A stretch of DNA of 64,000 nucleotides from Saitoella complicata NRRL Y-17804 (Eukaryota > Ascomycota > Saitoellomycetes > Saitoellales > Saitoellaceae): contig NW_017567006.1 of NCBI RefSeq assembly GCF_001661265.1, positions 124,001 to 188,000 of the forward strand. Direction: 5' to 3'. Below the pieces are notes generated by a model. The model did no database searches and was not told the origin of the DNA. It saw only the letters and a list, made by a program, of their open reading frames with translations. Positions 21,704 through 31,904 of this stretch are shown piece after piece. How positions within the stretch are numbered: position 1 is the stretch's first letter; each line of letters opens with the position of its first letter. The translations under genes were made by a program, and so were the position numbers.

Positions 21704-23824
21704 TGTGTCGTAGGAGGTTGAAAAGGGGCGGATCAGTGGTCAAGCGAAGGTCCGGAAAGCTTATCGTAGGTATTGGCGTTGTTGAAGCACGTTCTGATCC
21801 GCGGTCGTGCTTGATCCGCGAAATTGTAGGTGATCCAAAGCGATTTGAGTAGCAATAGCGTGTTGTCCGCGTTGTATGGCGGCTGCTTCGTAGCACGTTG
21901 ATCCGGTGGGAGGAAGGTGTGTCGTTAAGGTTTGCCAATTGAATGAGTGACTGCCAGCTCACCCCCTATATTTAGTCAGACCCCCTGTGGCCAAACGTCA
22001 AATCAAACTCCGGGCAGTAGGTGGAGATCAGCGATATTGATCGCTGTGCCGTTAGAGTGCACTCAACTATGCGACTGTCCACGCTGCACGAAACAGTCCA
22101 GATCACACGTTCCATCCGCTAAGCCAGAGGTCCTCTTATAGGACCCTCGAACCTCTTGATGAAACCGATGGCATGCCGGAGCTGATTTCGTAGGCTTCCA
22201 CCGTTACCGCCATGCCGCGCTGCAGGGATACGGCAGATGGGTAAGGCCGTCCAGCAGCTGGTGTTTTCGAATACCCGCAAGCGTCGATCTGTTCCGTACG
22301 AGGCACGATGTCCGAAACACGCGATTCGCATCAAAGTTACCCGGGCATTGGGGGACACATGTCCGTGTACACGTGAACACCGCTCCCTTCCCGCCAGGAA
22401 GTGACAGCTGCTCGTGCAAAGCCATTGATGAGTGAAGGTGAAACCGCCGCCTCAGTTGCAAGATGCGGCATCCTTGCAATTGCCGCTTTGAACTGACCAG
22501 GGTCTGTTTGTGCGCCATGGCCAGGTTGGCTTGCAGGTTCGGCCGCTGCCCGGGCGCCGCGCTGAGTGAGACGGGACATGCAGCCGCGCCGGACGCTGGG
22601 GAGGAGGAGGGAGTGGTCAAACGACTCATTACGGAAAATCCGTCGGTCCTCTGACGAACTCAAGTAGACGGGATTTCGGTTATTCAAGTCCATTTTAAGG
22701 CATCTCACGGCCGCGGGTCAATTGCTCGTTCATGAATGGTTTAGAGGAGATTCGACGATCTAGAGCGTTACGTGTATAAATTGGTTCCTACTTGGTGGCA
22801 GAGGTATGAAGATGGAGCTTTTCCACCGCAGGTCGCATCACTCATGCTTCTGAAAGTGCTTGTTGATACTTCAGGCTCACTCCAAGTATGTGTTCAATAG
22901 AGCGTATGCTACATGTCTAAATTTCCCACGGTGTGACGGACCCGCGTAATCATGACAGAAAGCTGTGGGCATAGACGTGAAAGCTTGGCAGATGCCTGCC
23001 TAGTTGCTAAACACTGCAAGTGCTTGTTTGGGGGCCGTATTGTCAGTAAGCGCACTGCCAAGGGATTCTCTACAGTGAGGACAAAGCAGGGATTTGCATA
23101 CATGATGGTTGTAGACTCCAGAACACCTACGAACGTAAATTCACTATTTCCATCTCATCTAAAACGTCGTGTAGGTATCTTGCGTGACCCTAGCCCAGAT
23201 GAGGACTCGGACGGAGTCTGCCATATACTGTGAATGAAGACTCAAGTCTTCGCGGATTCCCACGCACGCACGACGACGCCAAATCCGGCCTGCGCATGTC
23301 ATGAAAAGCCAGGAGTACTGAGGTACACTTACTTTGAAGACTTGAAGCTTCTTATATTATATATGGTAGACGTTTTAAGTACTGCCAGGCTATGTGTGCA
23401 GTGTGTATGTGTATGTTAGTTAACATGGGGTGGAGAGGTTCTCCTCGATTCTCAGCGGTCAATACGGAAGTATAGAGACCTCAGGAAAGAACACACCGTC
23501 AACATAGCATCTATGATAATTTCGACTCTTCACCGATGGATCTAGATATACTTTCCAAAGCCTGGACTTTAGCTGCGCGAGTGCTGCGGGGGCACATACT
23601 TCTGAATTTCCGGAAACGGAACACCAACATCACTCGCTGGTTGGTGCCCAAGTTAACGTCATGACTCCATCGGCACGAAAGCGTTTTCAATAGCCTTCGC
23701 TCTATCAATTTTCAAACTTCTCCCCAACCACAACACTCGTCTCCTTACCAACACACTCCCAACAAGCACTTTCCCATCTCTACGAGTTCCATTCTCTCTA
23801 CTAAACCACCTACAAAGCATCACC
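21704..23824. other. Gene-poor stretch
   Basis: 2.1 kb with no frame I can support. Open frames at 22119-22708 (minus) and 22952-23233 (plus) have no protein-like pattern or splice support. A TATA-like run, TATATTATATATGG, lies at 23353-23366, about 460 bp before the next start. This is the longest empty stretch in an otherwise tight window; it may hold a long promoter or non-coding transcripts, but I see no specific signal. Confidence 0.4.
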
Positions 23825-24493
23825 ATGGCACTCTTTAAGATTATCAAGTGCTCCAAGAAGACCGCTGTTACGTTTACCACCGTCACCGACACCACCACCG
23901 AAACGAAGCCCAAGAAGTCCTTCCTCGCCAAACTCGGCAAGGCTACTAAGAAGGCCCTCATCAAATCTGCGGAGCTGATGCTGGTCACCATCCCCGACGC
24001 GATCGTTGCCGTGTGTAACGACCGTCCGGATGCGTACAAGCCGCGGCCGAGGAGCGCGACGTGTAAGGGCGAGATGAAGAAGATGTTGCAGAAGCGGGAG
24101 AAGGAGGCGAAGAAGGCAAAGGGGGAAAAGAAAAGGGGCGTTAAGGTTCTCGTTGTTACGGACGTAGCCGAGAAGAGAAACTCGTTTGATTCCGGCTACG
24201 ACTCCTGCAAACGAGCTAGCACGGATGCCCAATCCGGTACTACCACCACGAAGAAGTCAGGCATCTCCCACTTCACCTCCATCCGCGCCATGAAACGCGC
24301 GGAACTCGCTGCTTCCAGGGCCCGCTGTGATGCGCACAATGCCATGGTCGCCGCCGAGTGCGAGATCTTGGGGATCACGATGACCGAGTGGTTGATGTTG
24401 CAGCACGAGAAGTCACCCGCCGCCATGGCCGCTGACGAGAAGAGAGTGAGGTTGGATGGTGAGCCGAGGGCGTGGCAGGCGAGGAGGTCGTAG
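23825..24493 (+). CDS. Uncharacterised Lys-rich 222-aa protein
   Basis: I do not recognise this gene. The frame runs from MALFKIIKCSKKTAV to a TAG. It is strongly basic: KPKKSFLAKLGKATKKALIK near the start could be an amphipathic basic helix, and KREKEAKKAKGEKKRGVKV in the middle looks like a nuclear or nucleic-acid-binding patch. The last third is helical with ISHFTSIRAMKRAELAASRA and an Ala-rich end. There is no membrane helix, and the Cys residues make no known motif. Third-position C/G preference is like neighbouring genes, which supports real coding. The leader is C-rich (CCAACCACAACACTCGTC). A good intron sits 64 nt after the stop. It may be lineage-specific. Confidence 0.6.
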   Translation: MALFKIIKCSKKTAVTFTTVTDTTTETKPKKSFLAKLGKATKKALIKSAELMLVTIPDAIVAVCNDRPDAYKPRPRSATCKGEMKKMLQKREKEAKKAKGEKKRGVKVLVVTDVAEKRNSFDSGYDSCKRASTDAQSGTTTTKKSGISHFTSIRAMKRAELAASRARCDAHNAMVAAECEILGITMTEWLMLQHEKSPAAMAADEKRVRLDGEPRAWQARRS

Positions 24494-25272
24494 AGCATTG
24501 CGCTCCGCCTCTCTCTCTTGCGTGAGAATGTAAGGATAGAAAGCAGAGTTTGGATTGGTAAGTTCACCTTCACTCACTGGTGTTGCATCAGATGCTAACG
24601 CTATTGCTAGGGTTATGGGTTGGTTATGGGGTATACTTCGTCGTCGTCATATGGGATTTCTTCTTTTTGGGTACACTGTTTAATTGGCTTATTACTGGAA
24701 TTGACTCTGGTTTCCTTGTTGACCCCCGGTTACGTATCCGTTGACGTGCAAGAGCGCCGGCGTAGCATTTCGATCTCTCACAGCAACATCCTCAAACCTC
24801 CACGTGCACTACACCAGCTGCAATAAACCAATCACGGCAGAGAATGCTCAAGAAGACGTAAACTATAAATGAACAATTTTAGAAGCGAACGGACGGATCT
24901 TTTGTATGCTATCGGACAGGCACCAAACTGAAGAAGATTCCCAAACTCCGTATCCCCTGATGAAACATGCCCAAGAACGACGAACAACGACGATAGACAG
25001 ACAGATTTGATGATAGCCAATGCAAATATAGTAAAACTCATCTCTCACACTGACTGAAGTACACATACGTTGATATCGAGGGTGGTTGGCGTAAAGAATT
25101 CGAAACTCAAAAAGAAATCAAAGATAATAGAAACATGAACATGACATGGCATCACCACGGGACACTTGGACTTGGCTTGGCCGACTGTGCAACATCAGAG
25201 TTAGTATACCGAATCTTGACAACAATGGAAGAAGAGGAGAGGGACAAGACATACCAATTGCGGCTGGCCAGC
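24494..25272. other. Convergent intergenic region
   Basis: 779 bp between the stops of the Lys-rich gene and the RRM gene. Apart from the intron described separately, I see no gene; it should contain two 3' UTRs. Confidence 0.4.
24558..24610 (+). other. Probable 3' UTR intron
   Basis: GTAAGTTCACC donor, GCTAAC branch site at 24594-24599 and TAG acceptor make a 53-nt intron of exactly the local type, but it starts 64 nt after the stop codon of the Lys-rich gene. It is either in the 3' UTR or shows that the coding sequence is spliced differently from my reading. Confidence 0.55.
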
Positions 25273-25803
25273 TTACCAGCTGCCGCCGTTGCCGCCACCC
25301 TCCTGGCGACCGTAGCCTCCACCACCGTAACCACCGCCGTTGCCCTCACGGTTTCCACCGCGGTATCCACCACCACCACTGTAGGAGTCACCACCACCGT
25401 ATCCTCCACCTCCACCCTGACGGCCGTAACCGCCTCCTCCTCCGTATCCGCCTCCACCTCCGGAGCGGAATCCACCACCACCACCTCCGCCACCGGAGCG
25501 CTCAGAGGCTTTGTCAACACGGATCGAGCGTCCGTCGAGCTCCTGTCCGTCCATGCTCTTGGCAGCGGCGTCGGCCTCATCAGCGGTTGAGAAAGTGACG
25601 AATCCGAAACCGCGGGAGCGGCCGGTCTCGCGGTCCTTGATGACAACAGCATCGTCGATCTGACCGAACTCCTGGAAACGTTGACGGAGGGAGACGTCGT
25701 CAGTGGCCTGTAGTGACGATTAGTTAGCGTACATTCACAGACAATTGCGAAGAGGATGAGAGCATACCCAGGCGAGGCCTCCGATGAAAAGTTTCGTGGA
25801 CAT
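25273..25803 (-). CDS. Glycine-rich RRM RNA-binding protein (GRP/RBM3-CIRBP type)
   Basis: Two exons, 25768-25803 and 25273-25707, encode 156 residues. Exon 1 ([12 protein letters not shown]) holds RNP2; exon 2 completes one RRM with RNP1 as RGFGFVTF, then [14 protein letters not shown]. The last 65 residues are a Gly-rich domain of [12 protein letters not shown]-like repeats with RGG-type Arg, ending GGSW. This is the architecture of plant GRP7 and animal CIRBP/RBM3, small shuttling proteins that bind and chaperone mRNA, often in cold or stress. The intron falls after codon 12 as in many fungal members. Long open frames on the opposite strand come only from the repetitive glycine codons. The leader carries a 12-bp tandem repeat described separately. 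Confidence 0.92.
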
Positions 25804-26400
25804 ACTGACTAAGTGACTGGATAACTGACTGGATAACTGACTGGATAACTGACTGATCGAACCAAACTCGAACACTCAATTGAACTTTGCGATTCAGAAG
25901 CAGCGGGGGGGGGGCGGAGAATTTATAGGAGCGGGCAACGGGGGACTCGTCATCCAAAATTCCTTGTTCGTTCAAGGCAGGCAGGCCTAGTCCCAAAGCA
26001 CGTTCATTGCGGTTGATCTTACTTAGGTCAGCTGGGGGCGTGAGCTACATCCTGCCCAAGTGTCTGCGCGAGCGTCGGTGAATGTGCGAGAGGGTGACCA
26101 GCGCGGTTAAACGTCGTGACCTTGACGGTTAGCAGCCAGCCAGGCAATTGCAATTGAGGCCTTGCTTTGGGACGGTTTCCGGTGTGCGATCCTCGAGGGA
26201 ATCACAAGCATGTGCTTTTTAATACGCTCATTGACATCAGCAGCTTTGGATGCGTCAGCGCGCGCTGCCCAACGCATTCTTCCGCACGCCAACCGCAGGT
26301 TTAGACGTTCTGGTGCTGACGAGAAGCTCGAGACGATCGAGTAAAGTGTACGGTGTATTAGGATATCATTGAGAATCAAAACTACACTCAAGCGGGCGGT
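25804..26400. other. Intergenic: RRM-gene promoter and GATA-factor 3' flank
   Basis: 597 bp between the RRM gene start and the GATA-factor stop. It holds the tandem repeat near 25815 and a poly-G run near 25906. No gene seen. Confidence 0.4.
25815..25855. repeat. 12-bp tandem repeat with GATAA motifs
   Basis: GACTGGATAACT occurs three times head to tail, followed by a partial copy. Each unit contains GGATAA, so GATAA recurs at 12-bp spacing, 12-52 bp upstream of the RRM-gene ATG, most likely within its leader. Confidence 0.8.
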
Positions 26401-27798
26401 TTAGAACATCTCCAGGTTCACAAACTCCATCGCAGCAGTAGGCATCGCCGGCGAAGGCATAGCCGTAGTCAACCCACTCTGCGGCGTACTCGCTCCACTC
26501 CCCTCCCCACTCTCACTCCCACTCGCACTCGGAGCCGGGCTCCCACTCTCCTCCTTAGCCATCTCCCCACCCTCAACCTTCACCTTCTTCGCATTCTTCT
26601 CAGCAACCTGCACCTGCCTCTTCCTCCTCGTAATCTTCTTCTTCTGCATACTGACCGGCCTCTCACGTCCATGAAGCTTAGCATACAATCCACACGCATT
26701 ACACACCGCCTCGCCCCTCTCGTTCTTTCTCCACAACGAGGTCTCGGTGCATGCGCAGTTGACGCAGCGGTTGCCTTTGTCAACTGGGGTTGAGGCCGCT
26801 GCGGTGGAGGGAGAGGGGTGGGTACGGGCGCGGGGGCCGAGAGGGCGCATGTAGTTGTATTGCTTGAGGTAGAGACCACAGGCGTTACAGAGAGAGTGCT
26901 TGCGGTCAGGGGTACGACGCCAGAGAGGGGTCTTGGTGACGTGACAGTTGAAGCAGACAAGCTCGCGGGGCTGCTTGGTAGCCCTCGCGGTCGTCCTGCG
27001 GGGAGAGGAACCATGGCCGTGGCAGGAGGAGTCGGCGGAAGTGATACTGTTGTTCCTGCCTCCTTCGATTTTGATTTGGGGCTCGGCTCCGACTCCGGTG
27101 CTGTAGGGCATCTCGAAGTTCATCTGGGCGGGAGCAGCGAACGGTCCTGTCTGAGCCAACGGAAGCTGGTTCAGGTTCATCCCGAAGTTCATGTCATAAT
27201 CACCAAACTGAGGCTCCTCGATAGTCTCAAACAAAGAGACGGGAGGGGTCAACTGGGGGAGCATATCGGTCGGCGCCAAACTGGCAAACTGAGCGTCCGA
27301 GATGAATGCTTGCGGAGCGTTCTGCTGAGGGAAGAAGGTGCGTTGTTCGGTCACGTTAATGTTAACGTTGACGTCCGCCGATGCGATGAACGCGCTATTG
27401 CTGTCATCATCGTTGCACGGGAGGGTAGGGAAGAAGGACTCGAGACCCGTAGGCATGAAAGAGCTGCCCGTAGGAGAAACGATAGGGTAATCGTCCGACA
27501 AAGAGTAGGGAGAGCCGGAGAAAGAAAGGTCAGGAGTCTGTGCCGCCAATCCCAACTCTTCGCCAAAGAAGCCGCCATCCGCGACCCATCCAGCGCTGTT
27601 GCTGTTGTCATTCTCGTTACCAGACGGCGTCAAGTTGTACGCAGCCGTCATTGTCTCATTCTTGGCAGCAGGAGCGGATGGGAAGAGGGAGATGGCGTAT
27701 CCTTGCGGGAGCATGGGAGAGGAAGCGTCCAATCCAAGCGGAAGCCCACCGCCGAGCTCGAAGCCGGCGGGGTAGAGGTCGTAAGCGTATGTGTCCAT
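26401..27798 (-). CDS. GATA transcription factor with two zinc fingers
   Basis: The protein from the ATG at 27798 ([18 protein letters not shown]) has 465 residues. Two GATA fingers lie near the C-terminus: residues 282-307, C-x2-C-x18-C-x2-C ([14 protein letters not shown]..), and residues 345-369, C-x2-C-x17-C-x2-C ([14 protein letters not shown]..), followed by a basic arm [10 protein letters not shown]. The linker has no Cys-rich block, so it is not a SreA/Fep1 iron regulator; finger 1 continues into [16 protein letters not shown], which I do not know from AreA, AreB, NsdD or White Collar. The first 280 residues are acidic and Asn/Pro-rich, likely an activation domain. The frame stays open upstream of 27798 with a splice-acceptor-like CTTTCAG near 27925, so a small upstream exon is possible. 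Confidence 0.85.
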   Translation of the reverse strand: MDTYAYDLYPAGFELGGGLPLGLDASSPMLPQGYAISLFPSAPAAKNETMTAAYNLTPSGNENDNSNSAGWVADGGFFGEELGLAAQTPDLSFSGSPYSLSDDYPIVSPTGSSFMPTGLESFFPTLPCNDDDSNSAFIASADVNVNINVTEQRTFFPQQNAPQAFISDAQFASLAPTDMLPQLTPPVSLFETIEEPQFGDYDMNFGMNLNQLPLAQTGPFAAPAQMNFEMPYSTGVGAEPQIKIEGGRNNSITSADSSCHGHGSSPRRTTARATKQPRELVCFNCHVTKTPLWRRTPDRKHSLCNACGLYLKQYNYMRPLGPRARTHPSPSTAAASTPVDKGNRCVNCACTETSLWRKNERGEAVCNACGLYAKLHGRERPVSMQKKKITRRKRQVQVAEKNAKKVKVEGGEMAKEESGSPAPSASGSESGEGSGASTPQSGLTTAMPSPAMPTAAMEFVNLEMF

Positions 27799-28561
27799 TG
27801 CGGAGGTGTTGTTGGAGTGCTGAGTATTTTGCACAGTTTCGCGATCAGTCGCGATGATAGTAGAGTGTAATGTAAGGTCGTTTGCTTTGCGGTTTTCTTG
27901 ATCAATCAACGTCGTTGCCAACCTGAAAGCAGGACATGATCAGCGGTTGTTCAGGAAGGACATGGCGGACCCAGAAGGTCGCTTCCAATGTCGTTATCGG
28001 ACGTCGCAAGGCCTTCTGGGAGGGAATGGAACGTACGTGGGTAGCTCCAGTTCCATAGAAAAATGCCATAGTTAATGTGATGTCCTTAGTTTAAAAGTTG
28101 CTTCTGCGGTCGCGAGAGAGTTGAAGATGATATCCTCAGGTAAAAAGACGATCTGTTCGGGTCTCTTATTTAGAAAGCCATCAGGATATTGTATCCTGAA
28201 TGTTTTACTAGAGATCGAAAATGTCGTCTGACGATGGTGGTGGTGACGGAAGGTGGGTGTCGGACGGCTGCCCAAGAAAGTTAAGTCTCAGCTCCCCTCT
28301 CAGGGTTTGGGCGGGACTGAATTTTTGGAGTCAGCCTGCATAAGCTCCACGGATGTGGAAATTGCAGAACCCGGCACAGTAATCCCGAGTGCTTCGATCC
28401 GCGATAGGAGAGAGTCGGCCTTGTCTATTCGAGGTTTTATTCTCGACTTTGGCGTTGGTCAAAGTGAAGGTTGTGGGTGATCGTTGAGTTTACCCTGCCG
28501 GGCGCGGGGTTCGTCGTCTTGTGCATTCTGTATTGCAATAGACAAAGAAGTCTTACCCTGA
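27799..28561. promoter_or_regulatory. GATA-factor promoter/leader and tRNA flank
   Basis: 763 bp. The perfect inverted pair CCCAGAAGG (27970-27978) and CCTTCTGGG (28012-28020) could form a hairpin in the GATA-factor leader. Otherwise no gene-like signal. Confidence 0.4.
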
Positions 28562-28647
28562 GCCCGGGTAGCTCAGTTGGCTAGAGCATCAGACTTTTAA
28601 GCATTTGGGAGATCTGAGGGTCGTGAGTTCGAGCCTCACTTCGGGCG
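28562..28647 (+). tRNA. tRNA-Lys(UUU) with 12-nt intron
   Basis: Acceptor GCCCGGG pairs with TTCGGGC, discriminator G; D arm GCTC/GAGC; anticodon stem TCAGA/TCTGA with loop CTTTTA-A (anticodon TTT); T arm GTGAG TTCGAGC CTCAC. A 12-nt intron (AGCATTTGGGAG) sits one base 3' of the anticodon, the standard place. A T run follows the gene (terminator). Confidence 0.95.
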
Positions 28648-28922
28648 TTTTTGATTAGAGCATGCTGATTTTCCCACGGATCCAGCCTGGCACAAAGCGG
28701 CGTTCTACCATTTCATTGTACCCTGCCGACATTCACAACTGTTCCAAGTTACCGAACAAGGGCGAAGACCCCTATCCTCCACTGGATTCTGGCATCATGT
28801 CAGAGGTAGATTGCGTGTGACTGTGCGGGCGTGAGACCCGGACACTTCGCGTGCGAATGTACGAATGTGCGCGTGTTACTACCTCAACAACAACAAACTC
28901 CTTTTCAACCAGCATCAATGCC

Positions 28923-31812
28923 ATGACCCTCAAGTCGGGTGATCTGGATGCCCTCGGGCGTGCAGAGCTGGATAACAAGCTCGACTATGTTCTGCAGTTC
29001 GTCGGCGCTCATCAAGGAATACCATCTGAGCGTACTGAGCTCACTTTCGACAGCAATCCGAGGAGCGCCTTACGTGATCGATATGACGTGACTGATGGGA
29101 TCAGACGGAGTTCGAGGAAGGAAAGGAAAAGGAGAGGAAGAAATAGGAGCAGGAGCAGGGCAGTGAGTGACAGTGGGGGTGGCGAAACGAGGTCATCACG
29201 TTCAAGCTCTCGATCGACATCGCAGTCACTCCGAAAGAAGACATCACAGAGGGACACCACACGAGAGCGAGGCCGGTCAAGGGGTCGCGAGAAGGAGAAT
29301 ATGAGGCTTCAATATGCCAGACGTCAATCACGGTCTCGTTCACCCAAGGATCACCGTTACCGACATCGAGATCGTCGCGCACGTTCTCGCAGCATTGAGT
29401 CCCAAGATCGACATCATCACAGGAAGGAAAGGAGCATTGAGCGATATATGCGGCAGGAAAAGGCGGTTCCCGAAGTGTTCGCGTCTTCAGACAGCTCCGT
29501 GCTTGTTGCTCGGCCAAAGCGTCCTCCAATGCCACCGCCATCGCCTCCGAAGCCGTGTTTACGACAAGCAGATCCGCCCTCTTCGTCGTTGTCGTCGGAA
29601 AATTCCAGTTCTAACACTCGTTCAGACAGTCCTGCGCCAGTTGTTATAAACGGTAGGGAAAGTAAGGGTTATGTTGTCCATCTGTGCTAACTGTATGCTG
29701 TCCTACAGAACCAAAATTTGAGAAACGTTCGCGACACAAGATGTACGAAGACCGTGAGATGAAGAAAACGGTGGTAACGGAGAAGGCCAAAGCTGTTCGA
29801 GACGAGAAAGTAAAGGAAAGGAAGTCATCCAAGAGCAAAGGGAAGCCCGAAGTGGGGAAGTCACTGGTGATGGACAAGTTCAAATCGAGTCTAGTCATCA
29901 GAAGCGACAGGCTGACGGTAACAAGGCAAATTTTGTGTATGCTCTGTGCGCTTACCATGTATGCTGTAGCTCAAACCTTCGCACAGCCTCGGGATCTTTC
30001 GTAAAGGAAAGGCTTCGCCGGCCGTTCCCAAGCAAAGCCAAGGAGGTATGCTTTCTTTACGCCTGCATTTATCCAGGTTAACAGGCGCATACAGTTGGTG
30101 ATTTGTCCTTTTCCGATATGGAGTTTCTTACCGGCATGAAACGCGTACATCCATCGCAGTATACCCCGCCGCATTTGAAGAAGAAGGAGAAGACCGGGCC
30201 GCTGACTATCTCGACGTATTTTGATTCGAGCAAGAAAGGACCGGCAAAGTCGAAGATCATGGACGAAGAACGCGAACAAGCTATGCAGGTCAAAGAAGGG
30301 GAGAGGAGAAGTGCGAAGGACATAGAGCGGCATCATGAAGAGCAGAAGTCAGCGCCGCAAAAGCAACACGCAGACAAATGCAGAAAGACTTCATCCATGC
30401 CTTCTACCGAGGAAACTCACGAAGAGCTTGTTGAAGCATCTGGGACTGCAACTCGGTTAGCAGCGGATACTTCTGATCAACCTTATACTTGGGAGCCTAC
30501 GCCAGAGCCTGAGACCACAGAGAAAACATCCAAGAAAGGCCGACCGACGGCAATGCCAGCAGAAAGCAGAGACGAGATTACCCTGGATGCGTCGACTTTG
30601 AAGCACTTTGCGGGTGGGGCTGATGTTACTATAACACAGAAGAGAGCCGAGAAGGTCTTGCCAGCCCCGACGCAAGAAGCTAGGCGGCAGCAGTCTTCTA
30701 CTGCCGTTTCCTCCGAACTGTCCGACAGGCACGAGCTTATAAAAACGGAGGTCCCCAAGAAAAGGAATGAGCAGGCCTCCCTTACGCAGCAGACACCGTT
30801 ATGCGAACCTGCAATCTGTGAATATGTGGGGACGCCAAATATGCATATTGAACGGTCCCCACTATCGGCTCTCATTGCTGCTTGTGCCAATGCAGTAGGT
30901 GAAAACTTTGCGGTTGGCAAGGTATCCTTAACCAAGCCCGTTGCACGGCAGCCAAGGGAGTCGGAACACATAGCTCGTTTATCTCGTACCATTGAATCGT
31001 CTGAGAACCCCCTTCAGCGCAACTCAGAGATACAGAATAACGGAGTTCGTCATAAAAGCGACCAAGCGCTTTACCATGAGATCGAAGATGTTTTAACGGC
31101 CAGTCAACAAGCCGCCCTCCTTAGAGAGCTTCACGCAGATGGAGGTGAAGAGCTTGCCGAGCCAAGCCAGCCGTTTGACGATAAAACTCACGCAACTGCT
31201 GAACCAATGCAGTGTCGTCCTGAAAACGAGTACCTACATCGTTACCCGGACGTCGCAGGTGAGGTCGAGTCGGTTTTCGTCACTCAAGTACCCGCGTCTC
31301 ACGCTCTGCAGCACCAGAGCTACCCACGTACCGGCGCAGACCGTCAATATCCCACAACTTGCCGTTTTGAAGAACAATGTTACCAAGGGCATGCTGATTA
31401 CTTCGACGGTGATACCGGAGAAGAAGGATTTCTCGGTATCAGCGCCCACCATGAGGTTGACCAGTATCACCATGAGAACGACTATAGGCATCAAGAGGAC
31501 AAGCATGACTACGGCATGCATGCTCCGACGCATGCAATAGGACATGACTTTTACAGAGACCAACCGCAGCATGCCGAACGGGCGATGGCCGACAGCGATA
31601 AATACCTCGAAGCAGATACTTCCTTGAGCATTAAGAGACTAGAGCGGGAGGCTTTCGGCGAAGCGTGTGAACGTTCTCAGCAAGATTGTTACGAGAACAC
31701 AGGATACGCTTACGCCGAAGAGCCGGTAAATTACGTAGACAGGCGTGGTGCAGTTTGGAACGGGAACCACTTAGACGGAGAGACATTCTGGAGGCCTCAT
31801 AGGCGCTTCTAA
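28923..31812 (+). CDS. Uncharacterised 910-aa RS-rich and His-rich protein
   Basis: I do not recognise a named family. Four exons join in phase: 28923-29652, 29709-29917, 29970-30045 and 30095-31812. After a short start (MTLKSGDLDALGRAELDNKL, which resembles a folded or coiled segment) comes an Arg/Ser-rich region with many SRSRS and RHRDRR runs, as in splicing factors. A hydrophobic, conserved-looking block spans exons 3-4: SLGIFRKGKASP (about residues 319-330), then GDLSFSDMEFLTGMKR about residues 341-356, and SQYTPPHLKKKEKTGPLTIS. Similar 'SLGIF..G+AS' and 'DLxFSExxFL' pairs occur in fungal nuclear proteins I cannot name. The rest is disordered, ending with a His/Tyr/Glu-rich segment and FWRPHRRF. 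Nuclear and possibly RNA-related is inference from composition. Confidence 0.65.
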
Positions 31813-31904
31813 TAACCCCGTATTGTTATATTTGCCTGCGATATCCTTAGCTATAACCGCAGAATTTGGTATAAATGGTATCCATATGCTCAGTTCCTTC
31901 CTGC

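Noticed and set aside
22119-22708. Possible gene in the gene-poor stretch
   Set aside because: Open frames in three registers overlap without one standing out; no motif, start context or introns support any.
25135-25598. Ser/Thr- and His/Arg-rich open frames opposite the RRM gene
   Set aside because: They are the reverse reading of glycine codon repeats.
26401-27798. Naming the GATA factor SreA (iron regulator)
   Set aside because: Two fingers suggest it, but the Cys-rich block between them is absent.
26818-27870. 350-codon open frame antisense to the GATA factor
   Set aside because: Shadow of the biased, low-complexity sense gene; no motif and no splice support.
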